Positions 43,353 through 53,101 are shown, counted from the first letter of the stretch. The stretch is DNA of 64,000 nucleotides from Flagellimonas sediminis (GCF_010500845.1 NZ_JAAAMI010000003.1:242885-306884), one strand, 5' to 3'. A program made the numbers and translations. Notes: generated from the sequence alone by a model not told the origin.

Positions 43353-44609
43353 ATGTTCGATAGAGATAGATGGCGGGAAATTTTGGAGGTGCTCACAAAA
43401 AATACGTGGCGTACCATTTTTACGGCCTTTGGGGTCTGTTGGGGAATCTTTATCCTTATTGTGCTGTTGGCTGCCGGTAAGGGTCTTGAAAATGGTATCA
43501 AAAAGGATTTTGGCGATATCGCCACCAATACCATGTTCATGTGGACGCGCGCCACTACCCGGGCCCATGAAGGATTGCCCCAAGGCAGACGCTTTGAGTT
43601 TAAGGTTGATGACGTTCAGGCCATTAGGGACAATGTGCCCAACCTTCGGTTCATATCGCCAAGGAACCAATTGGGCGGATTTGGGGGGAACAACAATGTG
43701 GTGCATGGTATTAGGACCGGAGCCTATAATGTGTACGGCGACTATCCCGAAATCATCAACCAAGATCCCATGGCAGTCACCTCGGGCCGTTTCCTGAACT
43801 ACAATGATATCAATGAAAAAAGAAAAGTGGCCATTATCGGTCAGGGGGTCAAGAATGATCTGTACGATAAAGATGAGGATCCCTTGGGTACTTACATTAA
43901 GATACAAGGGGTTAATTTTATGGTGATCGGAACCTATAAAAAGAACAACAGCGGAGGAGGGGAAGAAGGCCAGAAGGAGATTTTTGTGCCCTTCACTTCC
44001 TTTTCCCAGGCATTTAACAGGGGCGAAAATGTGGGCTGGATGGCGATTACAGCCCATAATGGCAGTTCCATTTCCGTATTGAAGGACAAGATTGTAAGCG
44101 TAATGAAGGAAAGACATAAGGTGCATCCAGAGGATACCAGGGCCGTTGGTTATTTTGACCTGTACGAACAATACAATCGGGTAGAAAGTCTTTTTGGAGC
44201 ACTGAAAGGCGTTGCTTACATTGTAGGAATAATGGTATTGCTTTCCGGTATTATCGGGGTCAGTAACATCATGTTGATCGTGGTAAAGGAGCGTACCAAG
44301 GAGATAGGGATTCGTAGAGCCTTAGGTGAACAACCTTGGTCCATTAAAAAGCAAATCTTGATGGAATCCATCTTTTTGACGCTAATTTCCGGGATGGTAG
44401 GTATCATCTTTGGGTCTTTGGTCATTTTCGGAATCAATTCCCTTTTGGATAGTGTTGGCCCAGTGGATATGTTCATGAGCCCCAGTGTGAGTGTTGGAGT
44501 GGTGACAGGGGCTCTCACCATTTTAATGGTCTCTGGATTATTGGCCGGGTTTATCCCAGCACAAAGTGCCATTCGGGCTAGACCCATCGAAGCATTGCGA
44601 ACAGAATAA
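43353..44609 (+). CDS. MacB-type ABC transporter permease, copy 1 (type B)
   Basis: The 418-residue protein has the same four-helix layout with a periplasmic core domain; diagnostic segments are LEVLTKNTWRTIFTAFGVCW, GVSNIMLIVVKERTKEIGIR and RRALGEQPWSIKKQILMESI. It is homologous to the permease at 47777 (both with W-x-EI and GV-x-WGIFI) rather than to its neighbour at 42086, so each pair has a type A and a type B partner, probably forming a heterodimer. It begins 22 nt after the preceding gene. Confidence 0.9.
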   Translation: MFDRDRWREILEVLTKNTWRTIFTAFGVCWGIFILIVLLAAGKGLENGIKKDFGDIATNTMFMWTRATTRAHEGLPQGRRFEFKVDDVQAIRDNVPNLRFISPRNQLGGFGGNNNVVHGIRTGAYNVYGDYPEIINQDPMAVTSGRFLNYNDINEKRKVAIIGQGVKNDLYDKDEDPLGTYIKIQGVNFMVIGTYKKNNSGGGEEGQKEIFVPFTSFSQAFNRGENVGWMAITAHNGSSISVLKDKIVSVMKERHKVHPEDTRAVGYFDLYEQYNRVESLFGALKGVAYIVGIMVLLSGIIGVSNIMLIVVKERTKEIGIRRALGEQPWSIKKQILMESIFLTLISGMVGIIFGSLVIFGINSLLDSVGPVDMFMSPSVSVGVVTGALTILMVSGLLAGFIPAQSAIRARPIEALRTE

Positions 44610-44641
44610 ATAGAAATCAATCAAAATAATAGCATACAAAA

Positions 44642-45742
44642 ATGAAAAAGTCGGTAACCATTGCCATCCTGTTGCTCATCGTGATCGTGTTCGGTGGCTC
44701 CATGTATTATCTCTATCAGAAAAATGCTGAGGACCCGATAATCTATGAGACCGAAACACCATCTACACAGACCATTGTTAAAAAAGCAGTGGCTACGGGC
44801 AGTATTCTTCCTTTGGAAGAAGTATTGATCAAACCCAACATTTCTGGGGTGATAGAGGAAATATTTGTGGAAGGAGGGGATTTTGTAAAATCTGGCGACC
44901 TGTTGGCAAAGATCAAAGTGGTTCCTAACCTTTCTGCGCTCAACGATGCCAAAAATGCCATTGATGAAGCCAAGATCAGCTTGGACGATCAAAAGCGTAA
45001 CCTGGAACGTCAAACTACGTTATTTGGTAAAGGAGTCATCTCCAAAACCGATATGGAACGCGCCCAAGTCACTTATGATCAGGCCAAACAGGCCTATGCG
45101 GCTGCCAATAAACGGTATGATATTGTGAAAACAGGAACCACCAGTGGATTTAGTAATGCGGCCAATACCATGATCAGGGCCACTGTGAGCGGAATGGTAC
45201 TGGAGGTGCCTGTTGAAGTGGGCAACCAAGTCATTGAAAGCAATAATTTTAATGAAGGAACCACCATTGCGGCCATTGCCGATGTGAACAAAATGATTTT
45301 TGAAGGCAAGGTGGACGAATCCGAGGTGGGGCGCATAAAAGAAGACCTTCCGTTGGAGATTACGGTTGGTGCCATTGAAAACAAAGTATTTGATGCCGTT
45401 CTTGATTACATTGCCCCAAAAGGAAAAGAGGAAAATGGAGCTATCCAGTTCGAGATCAAAGGGTCGCTGAAAAAGCAGGATACCACCTTTATTAGGGCGG
45501 GGCTAAGTGCCAACGCCTCCATTATTCTTGCCCGTGCCGATAGTGTTTTGGCCGTTAAGGAGGCCTTGGTACAGTTTGATGGGGATACCAAAAAACCTTT
45601 TGTTGAGGTAGAAACTACCAATCAACAATTTGAACGTCGTGATGTGGAATTAGGGGTGAGCGACGGGATATTTGTAGAAATAAAATCGGGCCTAACCGCT
45701 ACCGATAAGATAAAAGTTTGGAACGCCATTGCCGAAGAATAG
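44642..45742 (+). CDS. Membrane fusion protein (HlyD/AcrA type), copy 1
   Basis: The 366-residue protein has an N-terminal membrane anchor (about 4-24), a split lipoyl/biotinyl-like domain (IKPNISGVIEEIFVEGGDFV, then TVSGMVLEVPVEVGNQVIES), a coiled-coil hairpin (about 100-165) and beta-barrel domains. Such periplasmic adaptors link inner-membrane MacB-type permeases to an outer-membrane TolC. It resembles the second adaptor at 49064 throughout, including the GTTIAAIADVNKMIFEGKVD segment. It closes the first permease-permease-adaptor module; 109 nt separate it from the ATPase gene. Confidence 0.92.
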   Translation: MKKSVTIAILLLIVIVFGGSMYYLYQKNAEDPIIYETETPSTQTIVKKAVATGSILPLEEVLIKPNISGVIEEIFVEGGDFVKSGDLLAKIKVVPNLSALNDAKNAIDEAKISLDDQKRNLERQTTLFGKGVISKTDMERAQVTYDQAKQAYAAANKRYDIVKTGTTSGFSNAANTMIRATVSGMVLEVPVEVGNQVIESNNFNEGTTIAAIADVNKMIFEGKVDESEVGRIKEDLPLEITVGAIENKVFDAVLDYIAPKGKEENGAIQFEIKGSLKKQDTTFIRAGLSANASIILARADSVLAVKEALVQFDGDTKKPFVEVETTNQQFERRDVELGVSDGIFVEIKSGLTATDKIKVWNAIAEE

Positions 45743-45798
45743 GCCTTTAATCAATCATTTAACAAAAAATTTAAATAATTGCTGTAACAATTTAACAA

Positions 45799-45815
45799 CT
45801 TGTAGGTCTAACAAG
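45799..45815. repeat. Inverted repeat in the leader of the ABC ATPase gene
   Basis: CTTGT (45799-45803) and ACAAG (45811-45815) are inverted around a 7-nt spacer, in the 109-nt AT-rich gap before the ATPase gene. The gap is the largest in the cluster and may hold a separate promoter or a leader structure; the signal is short. Confidence 0.3.
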
Positions 45816-45851
45816 CAAGCGGTTAAAAAAAGATAGCTAACATAACCAATC

Positions 45852-46553
45852 ATGATAGAAATCAAAGATCTTCATAAGTCCTATAAAATGGGCAACAACT
45901 CCCTTCATGTTTTAAAGGGAATCAATTTTAAAGTAGAAGAGGGGGAGCTGGTGGCCATTATGGGATCTTCAGGATCGGGTAAATCCACCTTATTGAACAT
46001 CTTGGGTATGTTGGACGAGCTTGATGAGGGTTCCTATACCCTTGATGGAGTTCCGATTAAAAATCTTAGTGAAACCAAGGCGGCCCAATACAGGAACAAA
46101 TTCCTGGGCTTCATTTTCCAATCCTTCAACTTGATCAATTATAAAAGTGCGGCTGAAAATGTTGCACTTCCACTGTATTATCAAAAAGTACCCAGAAAGG
46201 AACGTCAGGAAAAGGCAATGCAATATTTGGAAAAGGTGGGCCTAAAACCATGGGCGGAACATTTGCCAAATGAATTATCGGGTGGTCAAAAACAAAGGGT
46301 GGCGATAGCCAGGGCCATGGCCGCTGAACCTAAAGTACTTTTGGCCGATGAGCCAACAGGAGCCTTGGATAGTAAAACCTCCTATGAGGTCATGGATTTG
46401 ATCCAAAAGATCAACGATGAAGGCAATACTATTTTGGTGGTGACTCACGAAGAGGATATTGCACATATGTGCAAGCGTATCGTTCACCTGAAGGATGGTG
46501 TTATCGTAGAGGACAAAAAAGTGGAACAAGTAAGGGCCGAACAGTATGTTTAA
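45852..46553 (+). CDS. ABC transporter ATP-binding protein (MacB/LolD type)
   Basis: The 233-residue ATPase has Walker A GSSGSGKST near 38-46, Q-loop GFIFQSFNLI, signature LSGGQKQRVAIARAM near 142-156, Walker B VLLADEPTGALD near 161-172 and the switch His in VVTHEEDIAHMC. It is the only ATPase in the cluster and so presumably powers both permease pairs. Its end overlaps the start of the downstream permease by 8 nt, which links it most tightly to the second module. Confidence 0.95.
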   Translation: MIEIKDLHKSYKMGNNSLHVLKGINFKVEEGELVAIMGSSGSGKSTLLNILGMLDELDEGSYTLDGVPIKNLSETKAAQYRNKFLGFIFQSFNLINYKSAAENVALPLYYQKVPRKERQEKAMQYLEKVGLKPWAEHLPNELSGGQKQRVAIARAMAAEPKVLLADEPTGALDSKTSYEVMDLIQKINDEGNTILVVTHEEDIAHMCKRIVHLKDGVIVEDKKVEQVRAEQYV

Positions 46554-47775
46554 CAGGGACAACTGGAAAGAGATATTCGATACCATTCAGAAAAATAAGT
46601 TAAGGACTTTTCTTTCTGGTTTTACCGTGGCTTTGGGTATATTGATTTTTGTTGTGCTATATGGCTTTGGGAACGGGCTCATTAATACCTTCAACGAGTT
46701 TTTCGAGGACGATGCCACCAACACCTTTTTTGTGTTTCCTGGCAGAACATCAATGCCCTACAAAGGTTATAAATCCAATCGGCAAATTGAATTTGATAAT
46801 TCCGATTTGGCCGATATTGAGGAATCCTTCCCTTTGTTTTTAGAATATGTTTCCCCAAGGGTTGATAGGAGTGGGATGGTCAAATACAAAAACGAATCCA
46901 ACAATTATACCACCAGGGGCGTAAGTGAATCCTACCAATTTGCGGAAAAGACCATAATCATGAAAGGGAGGTATCTCAACCAGGAAGATATCAAGGATAA
47001 GGCAAAATATGCCGTGATCGGGAGGTTGGTGGAGAAGGATCTATTTAAGAATGAAAGTGCACTGGGTAAGTACATTGATATTACAGGAAGTGTCTTTAAG
47101 GTCATTGGTGTTTTTCAGGACGATGCAGGGGATGATGAGGAACGAAGAATTTACATTCCATACACCACAAGACAGTTAATAGAAAAGAATACCGATAAGA
47201 TAAATCAAATTGTAATTGGGTTCAAGCCTGAAATAGGATATGCCGGAGCTATGGCTTTTGAAGGACAGCTCGGCAAGTTTATAAGGGAAAAGAAATATAT
47301 AGATCCAAACGATCAACGTGGTTTCTTTATCAGAAACGTAGCCGATCAGTTGAAGCAAAATCAACAGTTTGCAGGAGTGTTGCAGATCATAGTGGCGTTC
47401 GTGGCCTTTGGAACCATTATAGCCGGTATTATCGGTATTAGCAATATAATGGTATTTGTGGTCAAGGAGCGCACTAAAGAGATCGGTATTAGAAAGGCAT
47501 TGGGAGCTACTCCAAAGGCTGTGATCAGTACCATACTTCTGGAATCTGTGTTCATCACAACGGTATCTGGTGCAGTTGGAATGATAATAGGGGTCGGAAT
47601 GTTGAGTTCATTGGGCGATACATTAAAGGACTACTTTATAACGAATCCTTTCATCAATATGGGAACAGCAATTTTTGCAACCATTGTTCTGATTTTATTT
47701 GGGGGATTGGCAGGATATATTCCCGCAAGAAGGGCAGCTAGGATCAAACCAATTGTAGCATTAAGGGACGAATGA
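46546..47775 (+). CDS. MacB-type ABC transporter permease, copy 2 (type A)
   Basis: The 409-residue protein is a MacB-like permease without ATPase domain, homologous to the one at 42086: TIQKNKLRTFLSGFTVALGI, a periplasmic core domain, then IIGISNIMVFVVKERTKEIG and RKALGATPKAVISTILLESV and three C-terminal helices. It starts inside the end of the ATPase gene and ends 1 nt before the next permease. Codon choice looks somewhat more AT-rich than in copy 1, for example more TTA and ATA, which may mark a different history. Confidence 0.9.
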   Translation: MFNRDNWKEIFDTIQKNKLRTFLSGFTVALGILIFVVLYGFGNGLINTFNEFFEDDATNTFFVFPGRTSMPYKGYKSNRQIEFDNSDLADIEESFPLFLEYVSPRVDRSGMVKYKNESNNYTTRGVSESYQFAEKTIIMKGRYLNQEDIKDKAKYAVIGRLVEKDLFKNESALGKYIDITGSVFKVIGVFQDDAGDDEERRIYIPYTTRQLIEKNTDKINQIVIGFKPEIGYAGAMAFEGQLGKFIREKKYIDPNDQRGFFIRNVADQLKQNQQFAGVLQIIVAFVAFGTIIAGIIGISNIMVFVVKERTKEIGIRKALGATPKAVISTILLESVFITTVSGAVGMIIGVGMLSSLGDTLKDYFITNPFINMGTAIFATIVLILFGGLAGYIPARRAARIKPIVALRDE

Positions 47776-47776
47776 T

Positions 47777-49039
47777 ATGAAGTTTATTTTCGATAGAAAT
47801 ACTTGGCAAGAAATATTCGGATCCATTGGAAAGAATAAGACTAGGACCGTTATCACCGTGATAGGGGTGCTATGGGGAATCTTCATTTACATAGCCTTGT
47901 CCGGTGCCGCAAAAGGGATGGACAATGGCTTTGAAAAGGTGTTCGAAAGTGTTTCCATGAACAGCATGTTCGTTTGGGGCCAAAGTACCAGTATGCCTTA
48001 TGAAGGATTCAAAACCGGTCGCCCCATGCAATTAAAATTGGGAGATGTTGATAAGTTGCAGAATAGAATACCAGAGATAAACAATATTGCCCCTCGGATC
48101 ACCTTGGGCAATTTCGGAACAGATCCGGTTTTTACGGTGAGAGGGCAAAAATCTGGATCATATCCTGTAAATGGTGATTATCCGGTCTACACTAAAATTG
48201 CGACCAAGAAAATATTTGATGGCGGGCGATTTATCAATGACGAGGATATAGAACAGGCCAGAAAGGTATGCGTGATTGGAGAACGAAACGTTCAAGAGCT
48301 ATTTGATAAAGATGAAGATCCCATTGGGCAATTTATCCGGATTGGTGACGTGTATTTTCAGGTGGTTGGGGTGCATAAACTTTCACAGGGTGTAAGTTTT
48401 GATAGTGATGCTGCCATTTTTATTCCCTTCACAACCTTTAGAAAGCTTTATAATACTGGAGATAATGTTGATTATTTCTGTATCGCTGCATATGATGATG
48501 TAGATGTGGTTCAGGTAGAAAAGGATGTGAAGACCTTGTTGAGGAATATCCACCGGGTCAATCCAGAGGATGAAAGAGCTTTTGGCTCCTTTAATCTAGG
48601 GCAAATGTTTACTAGGGTTTCAGGATTCGCCAAAGGGATGACATTTCTAAGCTTGATCGTGGGTATAGCAACCATATTGGCTGGGGTAATCGGTATTGGA
48701 AACATATTGTTGATTTCCGTAAAAGAGAGGACCAAAGAGCTTGGAGTACGTAGGGCACTTGGAGCAACACCAAGGGAAGTTCGTTCCCAAATCATACTAG
48801 AATCTGTTTTCCTTACCATGGTGGCAGGTGTGATGGGAATAATTCTTGGGGCTGGGGTCTTGGCTTTTATAAATGGCCTTACCAAGGACTTGGATTTTCC
48901 CTATACCAATCCCACCGTGCCAATTCCATATGTTTTAGGTGCGCTTTTGATCATGGTGGTACTAGGTACTTTGATCGGATTGATTCCTGCGCAGCGCGCG
49001 GTAAGTATAAAACCAATCGATGCTTTAAGAGAAGAATAA
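47777..49039 (+). CDS. MacB-type ABC transporter permease, copy 2 (type B)
   Basis: The 420-residue protein is homologous to the permease at 43353: GSIGKNKTRTVITVIGVLWG, then VIGIGNILLISVKERTKELG and RRALGATPREVRSQIILESV, with a large periplasmic domain between. Together with the gene at 46546 it forms the second permease pair. It begins one base after that gene's stop codon and is followed after 24 nt by the second membrane fusion protein. Confidence 0.9.
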   Translation: MKFIFDRNTWQEIFGSIGKNKTRTVITVIGVLWGIFIYIALSGAAKGMDNGFEKVFESVSMNSMFVWGQSTSMPYEGFKTGRPMQLKLGDVDKLQNRIPEINNIAPRITLGNFGTDPVFTVRGQKSGSYPVNGDYPVYTKIATKKIFDGGRFINDEDIEQARKVCVIGERNVQELFDKDEDPIGQFIRIGDVYFQVVGVHKLSQGVSFDSDAAIFIPFTTFRKLYNTGDNVDYFCIAAYDDVDVVQVEKDVKTLLRNIHRVNPEDERAFGSFNLGQMFTRVSGFAKGMTFLSLIVGIATILAGVIGIGNILLISVKERTKELGVRRALGATPREVRSQIILESVFLTMVAGVMGIILGAGVLAFINGLTKDLDFPYTNPTVPIPYVLGALLIMVVLGTLIGLIPAQRAVSIKPIDALREE

Positions 49040-49063
49040 CAACTATTTAAATAAACAATCAAA

Positions 49064-50200
49064 ATGAATAAAATCGTAAAATATATTTTAATAGGAGTAT
49101 TGGTGCTAGGTGCACTTTGGGCTGCTGTTTTCTTTGTGAAATCAAACAGTAAATCTGCTATTACTTATGAGACCAGCCAACCTTTCATCTCAAGTATTGA
49201 AAAGAAAACCGTTGCTACCGGTAAAGTTATTCCGGAAGATGAAATCGAGATTAAACCTCAAATTTCAGGTATCATCGAAAAGATTCATTTAGAAGAAGGA
49301 GCCAAGGTTAAGGCAGGTGATTTGATCGCAACCATCAAGGTGGTTCCCAATGAGCAATCCTTGAACCAAGCTGCCGGTAGGGTACGCAATGCCGAATTGG
49401 CGCTCAACAATGCCAAAATAGAGTATGATAGGAACAAGGTGCTGTTCGATAAAGGGGTCATCTCCAGTCAAGATTTCAATAACTTGAAATTGACTTACGA
49501 TCAAGCGTCCCAAGAGTTGAAAAATGCCCAGGCCGATTATCAGATCATCAGAAAAGGATCTGCAGGAGGATCGGCAAGTGCCAACACCAATATTAGGGCA
49601 ACCGTTGCCGGTACCATTTTGGAGATTCCAGTGAAGGAAGGGGACCAAGTGATTCAAAGTAATAACTTTAATGATGGTACCACCATCGCATCCATTGCTG
49701 ATTTGGGTAAAATGATTTTCGAGGGGAAAGTAGATGAAGGAGAGGTTGGAAAACTAAAAGTGGGTACACCTCTAAAAATAAGCTTAGGTGCAGTAGAAGG
49801 CGTGGAACTGGATGCCAAATTAAAGTTTATTGCTCCAAAAGGGGTGGAGGAAACCGGTGCTGTGCAATTTAAGATTGAAGGGGATGTTGAGGGGAAAGAT
49901 GATGTGTTTATTCGTGCAGGGTACAGTGCCAATGCTTCCATAGTGTTAGAAAAGAAAGATAGTATCCTGGTAATTCCTGAAGCAGTTTTGCAATTTGATA
50001 AAAAGACGGACAAGCCCTATGTGGAAATTGCTGTAGGCTCAACCGAGGAACAAAAGTTTGAAAGAAGGGATATTGAAACAGGGATATCAGATGGTGTAAA
50101 CGTGGAAATCATATCCGGACTTACCAAGGAAGACAAAGTAAAGCATTGGAACAAAACGGAGCCTATCAAAAAAGGCGATGAAGAAACGGAGACCGAATAA
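49064..50200 (+). CDS. Membrane fusion protein (HlyD/AcrA type), copy 2
   Basis: The 378-residue adaptor has an N-terminal helix (about 5-25), a split lipoyl domain (IKPQISGIIEKIHLEEGAKV, then TVAGTILEIPVKEGDQVIQS), a coiled-coil hairpin and beta-barrel domains. It is clearly paralogous to the adaptor at 44642, with the same GTTIASIADLGKMIFEGKVD segment. It ends with a Glu/Lys-rich tail. It precedes the TolC-like gene by 24 nt, so the second module carries the outer-membrane channel. Confidence 0.92.
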   Translation: MNKIVKYILIGVLVLGALWAAVFFVKSNSKSAITYETSQPFISSIEKKTVATGKVIPEDEIEIKPQISGIIEKIHLEEGAKVKAGDLIATIKVVPNEQSLNQAAGRVRNAELALNNAKIEYDRNKVLFDKGVISSQDFNNLKLTYDQASQELKNAQADYQIIRKGSAGGSASANTNIRATVAGTILEIPVKEGDQVIQSNNFNDGTTIASIADLGKMIFEGKVDEGEVGKLKVGTPLKISLGAVEGVELDAKLKFIAPKGVEETGAVQFKIEGDVEGKDDVFIRAGYSANASIVLEKKDSILVIPEAVLQFDKKTDKPYVEIAVGSTEEQKFERRDIETGISDGVNVEIISGLTKEDKVKHWNKTEPIKKGDEETETE

Positions 50201-50224
50201 TAACGATCATCAATCAAAATAAAA

Positions 50225-51583
50225 ATGAAGTATAAAATAACATTAATTCTGCTGTTAATAATAGTAGGTGCTTCTACTGCGCAAATGCGTAAATGGACGC
50301 TTCAGGAATGTGTGGAATATGCAGTGGAACACAATTTGACCATAGAACAGTTTGAACAGGATCTGGAGAATGCCAAAATCGATAAGTCGGATGCCATCGG
50401 AGGTTTGCTTCCTACTCTTAATGCAAGTGGTAGTGCTTCGAAAAATGTGGGATTTACCATTGTAAGTACATCCAACGTTCCAGTCGCAGGTAACCAATCA
50501 ACATTTAACGTAAATGGTCAGGTCAGTTCCAATCTTACCTTGTTCAATGGACTTCGAAACATAAAGCAACTGCAACGGGCCAAATTGAATGCCATTTCCA
50601 GCCAATATCGGTTGGACAATTTGAAGGATGACATCCGACTGAACGTGGCCAATGCCTATTTATTGGTGTTATCTGGTAAGGAACAATTAAAGACCTTTAA
50701 GGCACAATATGCCGTTACGGAACAAGATTTGAAAAAGACCCGGGAACTGGTCGCATCGGGCGTGTTGCCACAGGGTGATCTTTTGGAGATTGAGGCGACT
50801 GCCGCCAATCAGGAACAACAAATTGTGAACGGTGAGGGCAATGTATTGATAGCCCGTGTAAACCTGGCCCAATTGCTGCAGCTTACGGATTATGAAAACT
50901 TTGATATCGCAGAGGAAGAGTTTGCCATTCCGCCATCCGATATTTTGAAAAATTCCGCTAAAGTGATTTTTGATAATGCATTGACTTTTAGAAATGACAT
51001 CAAATTTTCTGAATCTAATGTGCAATTGGCCGAACAAGATCTTAAAATTGCAAAAGGAGCCTATTTTCCTACACTAACAGGATTTTTTCAATATGGTACC
51101 CGTTATTCGGATGCCACGAGTCCTTTGCCTGACGGTAATGGAGGAACTTTTACACCAAACTTTACCCAACAGTTATGGATATTTGATGGTATTAGCTACG
51201 GTGCCCAGTTGAATGTCCCTATTTTTAATGGGTGGAGTACGCGCAATAATGTAAAGCGTTCCCAGATCAGTTTGGAAAAGGCCAAAGTACAGTTTGAACA
51301 GGACAAGTTGGCTTTGGAAAATACGATCCAACAAGCCTATGTAGATGTAAGTACTTTTGAAAAAGCCTATGAGGCCGCGCTAAAGACTTTGGAAGCGCGT
51401 TCATTGGCATACGATTATGCAAAAGAACGCTATGACAATGGGTTGATGAACGCATTTGACTTTAGCCAGGCACAGGCAAGGGTGGACAATGCCAAGGCAG
51501 ATGTGATCCGTACCAAGTACGATTATATCTTCCGACTTAAAATATTGGAGTTCTACTTTGGTTTGCCCATTTCATTAAACTAG
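50225..51583 (+). CDS. TolC-family outer-membrane channel
   Basis: The 452-residue protein has a signal peptide (MKYKITLILLLIIVGASTAQ) and two repeated helical/beta halves typical of TolC: WTLQECVEYAVEHNLTIEQF near the start, and LDNLKDDIRLNVANAYLLVL and IQQAYVDVSTFEKAYEAALK in the helical barrel parts. It forms the exit duct for the ABC efflux system encoded upstream; only one TolC serves both modules. The last gene of the cluster, it is followed after 16 nt by tsaB, which has its own promoter inside the short gap. Confidence 0.93.
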   Translation: MKYKITLILLLIIVGASTAQMRKWTLQECVEYAVEHNLTIEQFEQDLENAKIDKSDAIGGLLPTLNASGSASKNVGFTIVSTSNVPVAGNQSTFNVNGQVSSNLTLFNGLRNIKQLQRAKLNAISSQYRLDNLKDDIRLNVANAYLLVLSGKEQLKTFKAQYAVTEQDLKKTRELVASGVLPQGDLLEIEATAANQEQQIVNGEGNVLIARVNLAQLLQLTDYENFDIAEEEFAIPPSDILKNSAKVIFDNALTFRNDIKFSESNVQLAEQDLKIAKGAYFPTLTGFFQYGTRYSDATSPLPDGNGGTFTPNFTQQLWIFDGISYGAQLNVPIFNGWSTRNNVKRSQISLEKAKVQFEQDKLALENTIQQAYVDVSTFEKAYEAALKTLEARSLAYDYAKERYDNGLMNAFDFSQAQARVDNAKADVIRTKYDYIFRLKILEFYFGLPISLN

Positions 51584-51591
51584 TATCTTTG
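51584..51591 (+). promoter_or_regulatory. -7 element just before tsaB
   Basis: TATCTTTG at 51584-51591 is an exact TAnnTTTG match. Eight bases separate it from the tsaB ATG at 51600, so the predicted start is about 2 nt before the start codon. The upstream GTG at 51592 is excluded by this position. Confidence 0.45.
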
Positions 51592-51599
51592 TGGCCGCT

Positions 51600-52277
51600 A
51601 TGGCCATAATACTCAACTTAGAAACAGCTACCACCAATTGCTCCGTAAGTGTCTCCAAAGGCAATGAAATCCTTTGTCTTAAAGAGAACAATGCAGCAGA
51701 TTATTCGCATTCGGAACAGTTGCACCTTTTTATCAAAGAAGCCTTGCAAGGGGCTTCTTTGTCATTTTCAGGCCTCGATGCCATTGCCGTCAGCAAGGGC
51801 CCCGGTTCCTACACCGGATTGCGTATTGGGGTTTCTGCAGCCAAGGGACTTTGCTTTTCCTTGGATTTGCCTTTGATTTCCATTTCCACTTTGGAAAGTA
51901 TGGCCCATCAAGTCAATTTGAAAGAAGGGGAGGTGGTAATCCCGGTATTGGATGCTAGGCGTATGGAAGTGTATTCCTGCGTGTTTGACCACCAGTATAA
52001 AGAGATACGGGAAACTCGTGCCGAAATCATTGATGAGAATTCCTTTGGGGATTATGCTTCGTTTTCCAAAGTGCACATTGTGGGTAGTGGAGCGGAGAAA
52101 TGTCAGCCGATCCTGCAAGCCCCGAACTTCAATTTTGATACCACCGTGGTGCCTTCGGCAAAGCAAATGGCTATTCTGGCCAACCAAAAATTCCAAAAAG
52201 CAGAATTTGAGGATGTGGCTTATTTTGAACCCTATTATTTAAAGGATTTCGTCCTCCAGATGAAAAAGAATGCCTAA
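51600..52277 (+). CDS. tsaB: tRNA threonylcarbamoyladenosine biosynthesis protein TsaB
   Basis: From ATG 51600 the product has 225 residues and the ASKHA-type fold of TsaB: ILNLETATTNCSVSVSKGNE, SEQLHLFIKEALQGASLSFS, AVSKGPGSYTGLRIGVSAAK and VIPVLDARRMEVYSCVFDHQ. TsaB is a partner of TsaD in forming t6A37 on tRNAs that read ANN codons. Its 3' end overlaps the convergent mechanosensitive channel gene by 4 nt. Confidence 0.93.
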   Translation: MAIILNLETATTNCSVSVSKGNEILCLKENNAADYSHSEQLHLFIKEALQGASLSFSGLDAIAVSKGPGSYTGLRIGVSAAKGLCFSLDLPLISISTLESMAHQVNLKEGEVVIPVLDARRMEVYSCVFDHQYKEIRETRAEIIDENSFGDYASFSKVHIVGSGAEKCQPILQAPNFNFDTTVVPSAKQMAILANQKFQKAEFEDVAYFEPYYLKDFVLQMKKNA

Positions 52278-53101
52278 CCTTTTAATGCTTGGTGCATAAC
52301 CCGTTGCGGGAACGGGATTTCGATTCCGGCAGCATCAAAGCGCAACTTGGTTTGCTCGATCACATAAAAGTGTGCGGCCCAGAATACATCGTTATTGGCC
52401 CAAAATCTCAAGGTTAGATCTACAGAACTATCACCCAATGCCCCAACATATACCTCGGGTGCAGGTTCGGTAAGGATGTTGGGATTGTCGGCACAGATCT
52501 GTAACAAGATTTCCTTCGCTTCCTTAATGTTGGAGCCGTACCCGATTCCGACATCAATTTTATCGCGACGGGTGCTTTCCATATTATAATTAATAATGTT
52601 CCCGTTGGACAATTGTCCGTTTGGGAGTATGGCTATCTGGTTGCCAAAAGTGCTCAATTTAGTATTGAATATGGAAATCTCCTTCACCGTCCCATCAATA
52701 CCTTGGGCAGAAATAAAGTCGCCCACTTTGAAAGGCTTAAAAATGAGGATGAGGACCCCACCGGCAAAGTTGGCCAAGGAGCCTTGAAGGGCCAGACCAA
52801 TGGCCAAACCCGCCGCACCGATGATAGCGACCAATGAAGAGGTTTTCACTCCCAATTGGGTCACTACCAGAACAAACAAAAGGGCCTTCAGTGCAATGCT
52901 GATAAAACTCTGAAGGAAGGATTCCAGGGTTTCGTCATAATCTTTCTTGGCAAAAAAGCGACTGACCATATTATTGATGAACTTGATCACCCAAAATCCA
53001 ACAAAAAAGATAATGATAGCCATGACGAGGTTGGGCAATACGCCTAGCCCCCATAGTACAGCTTTGTCAATATATTCTTGGTAGTTTTCTAGTTGTTCCA
53101 T
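52274..53101 (-). CDS. MscS-type small-conductance mechanosensitive channel
   Basis: The start is set at ATG 53101 (MEQLENYQEYIDKAVLWGLG), giving 275 residues; an earlier TTG at 53131 is less likely. Three transmembrane helices are followed by the MscS beta domain with FVLVVTQLGVKTSSLVAIIG, AAGLAIGLALQGSLANFAGG (pore helix TM3) and ILIFKPFKVGDFISAQGIDG, then an alpha/beta C-terminal domain. Such channels open on membrane tension during osmotic downshock. The stop overlaps the end of tsaB on the other strand. Confidence 0.94.
   Translation of the reverse strand: MEQLENYQEYIDKAVLWGLGVLPNLVMAIIIFFVGFWVIKFINNMVSRFFAKKDYDETLESFLQSFISIALKALLFVLVVTQLGVKTSSLVAIIGAAGLAIGLALQGSLANFAGGVLILIFKPFKVGDFISAQGIDGTVKEISIFNTKLSTFGNQIAILPNGQLSNGNIINYNMESTRRDKIDVGIGYGSNIKEAKEILLQICADNPNILTEPAPEVYVGALGDSSVDLTLRFWANNDVFWAAHFYVIEQTKLRFDAAGIEIPFPQRVMHQALKG

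Noticed and set aside
43215..44171. 318-codon minus-strand frame opposite the ABC permeases
   Set aside because: Covers two confidently identified plus-strand permease genes and shows no protein family features.
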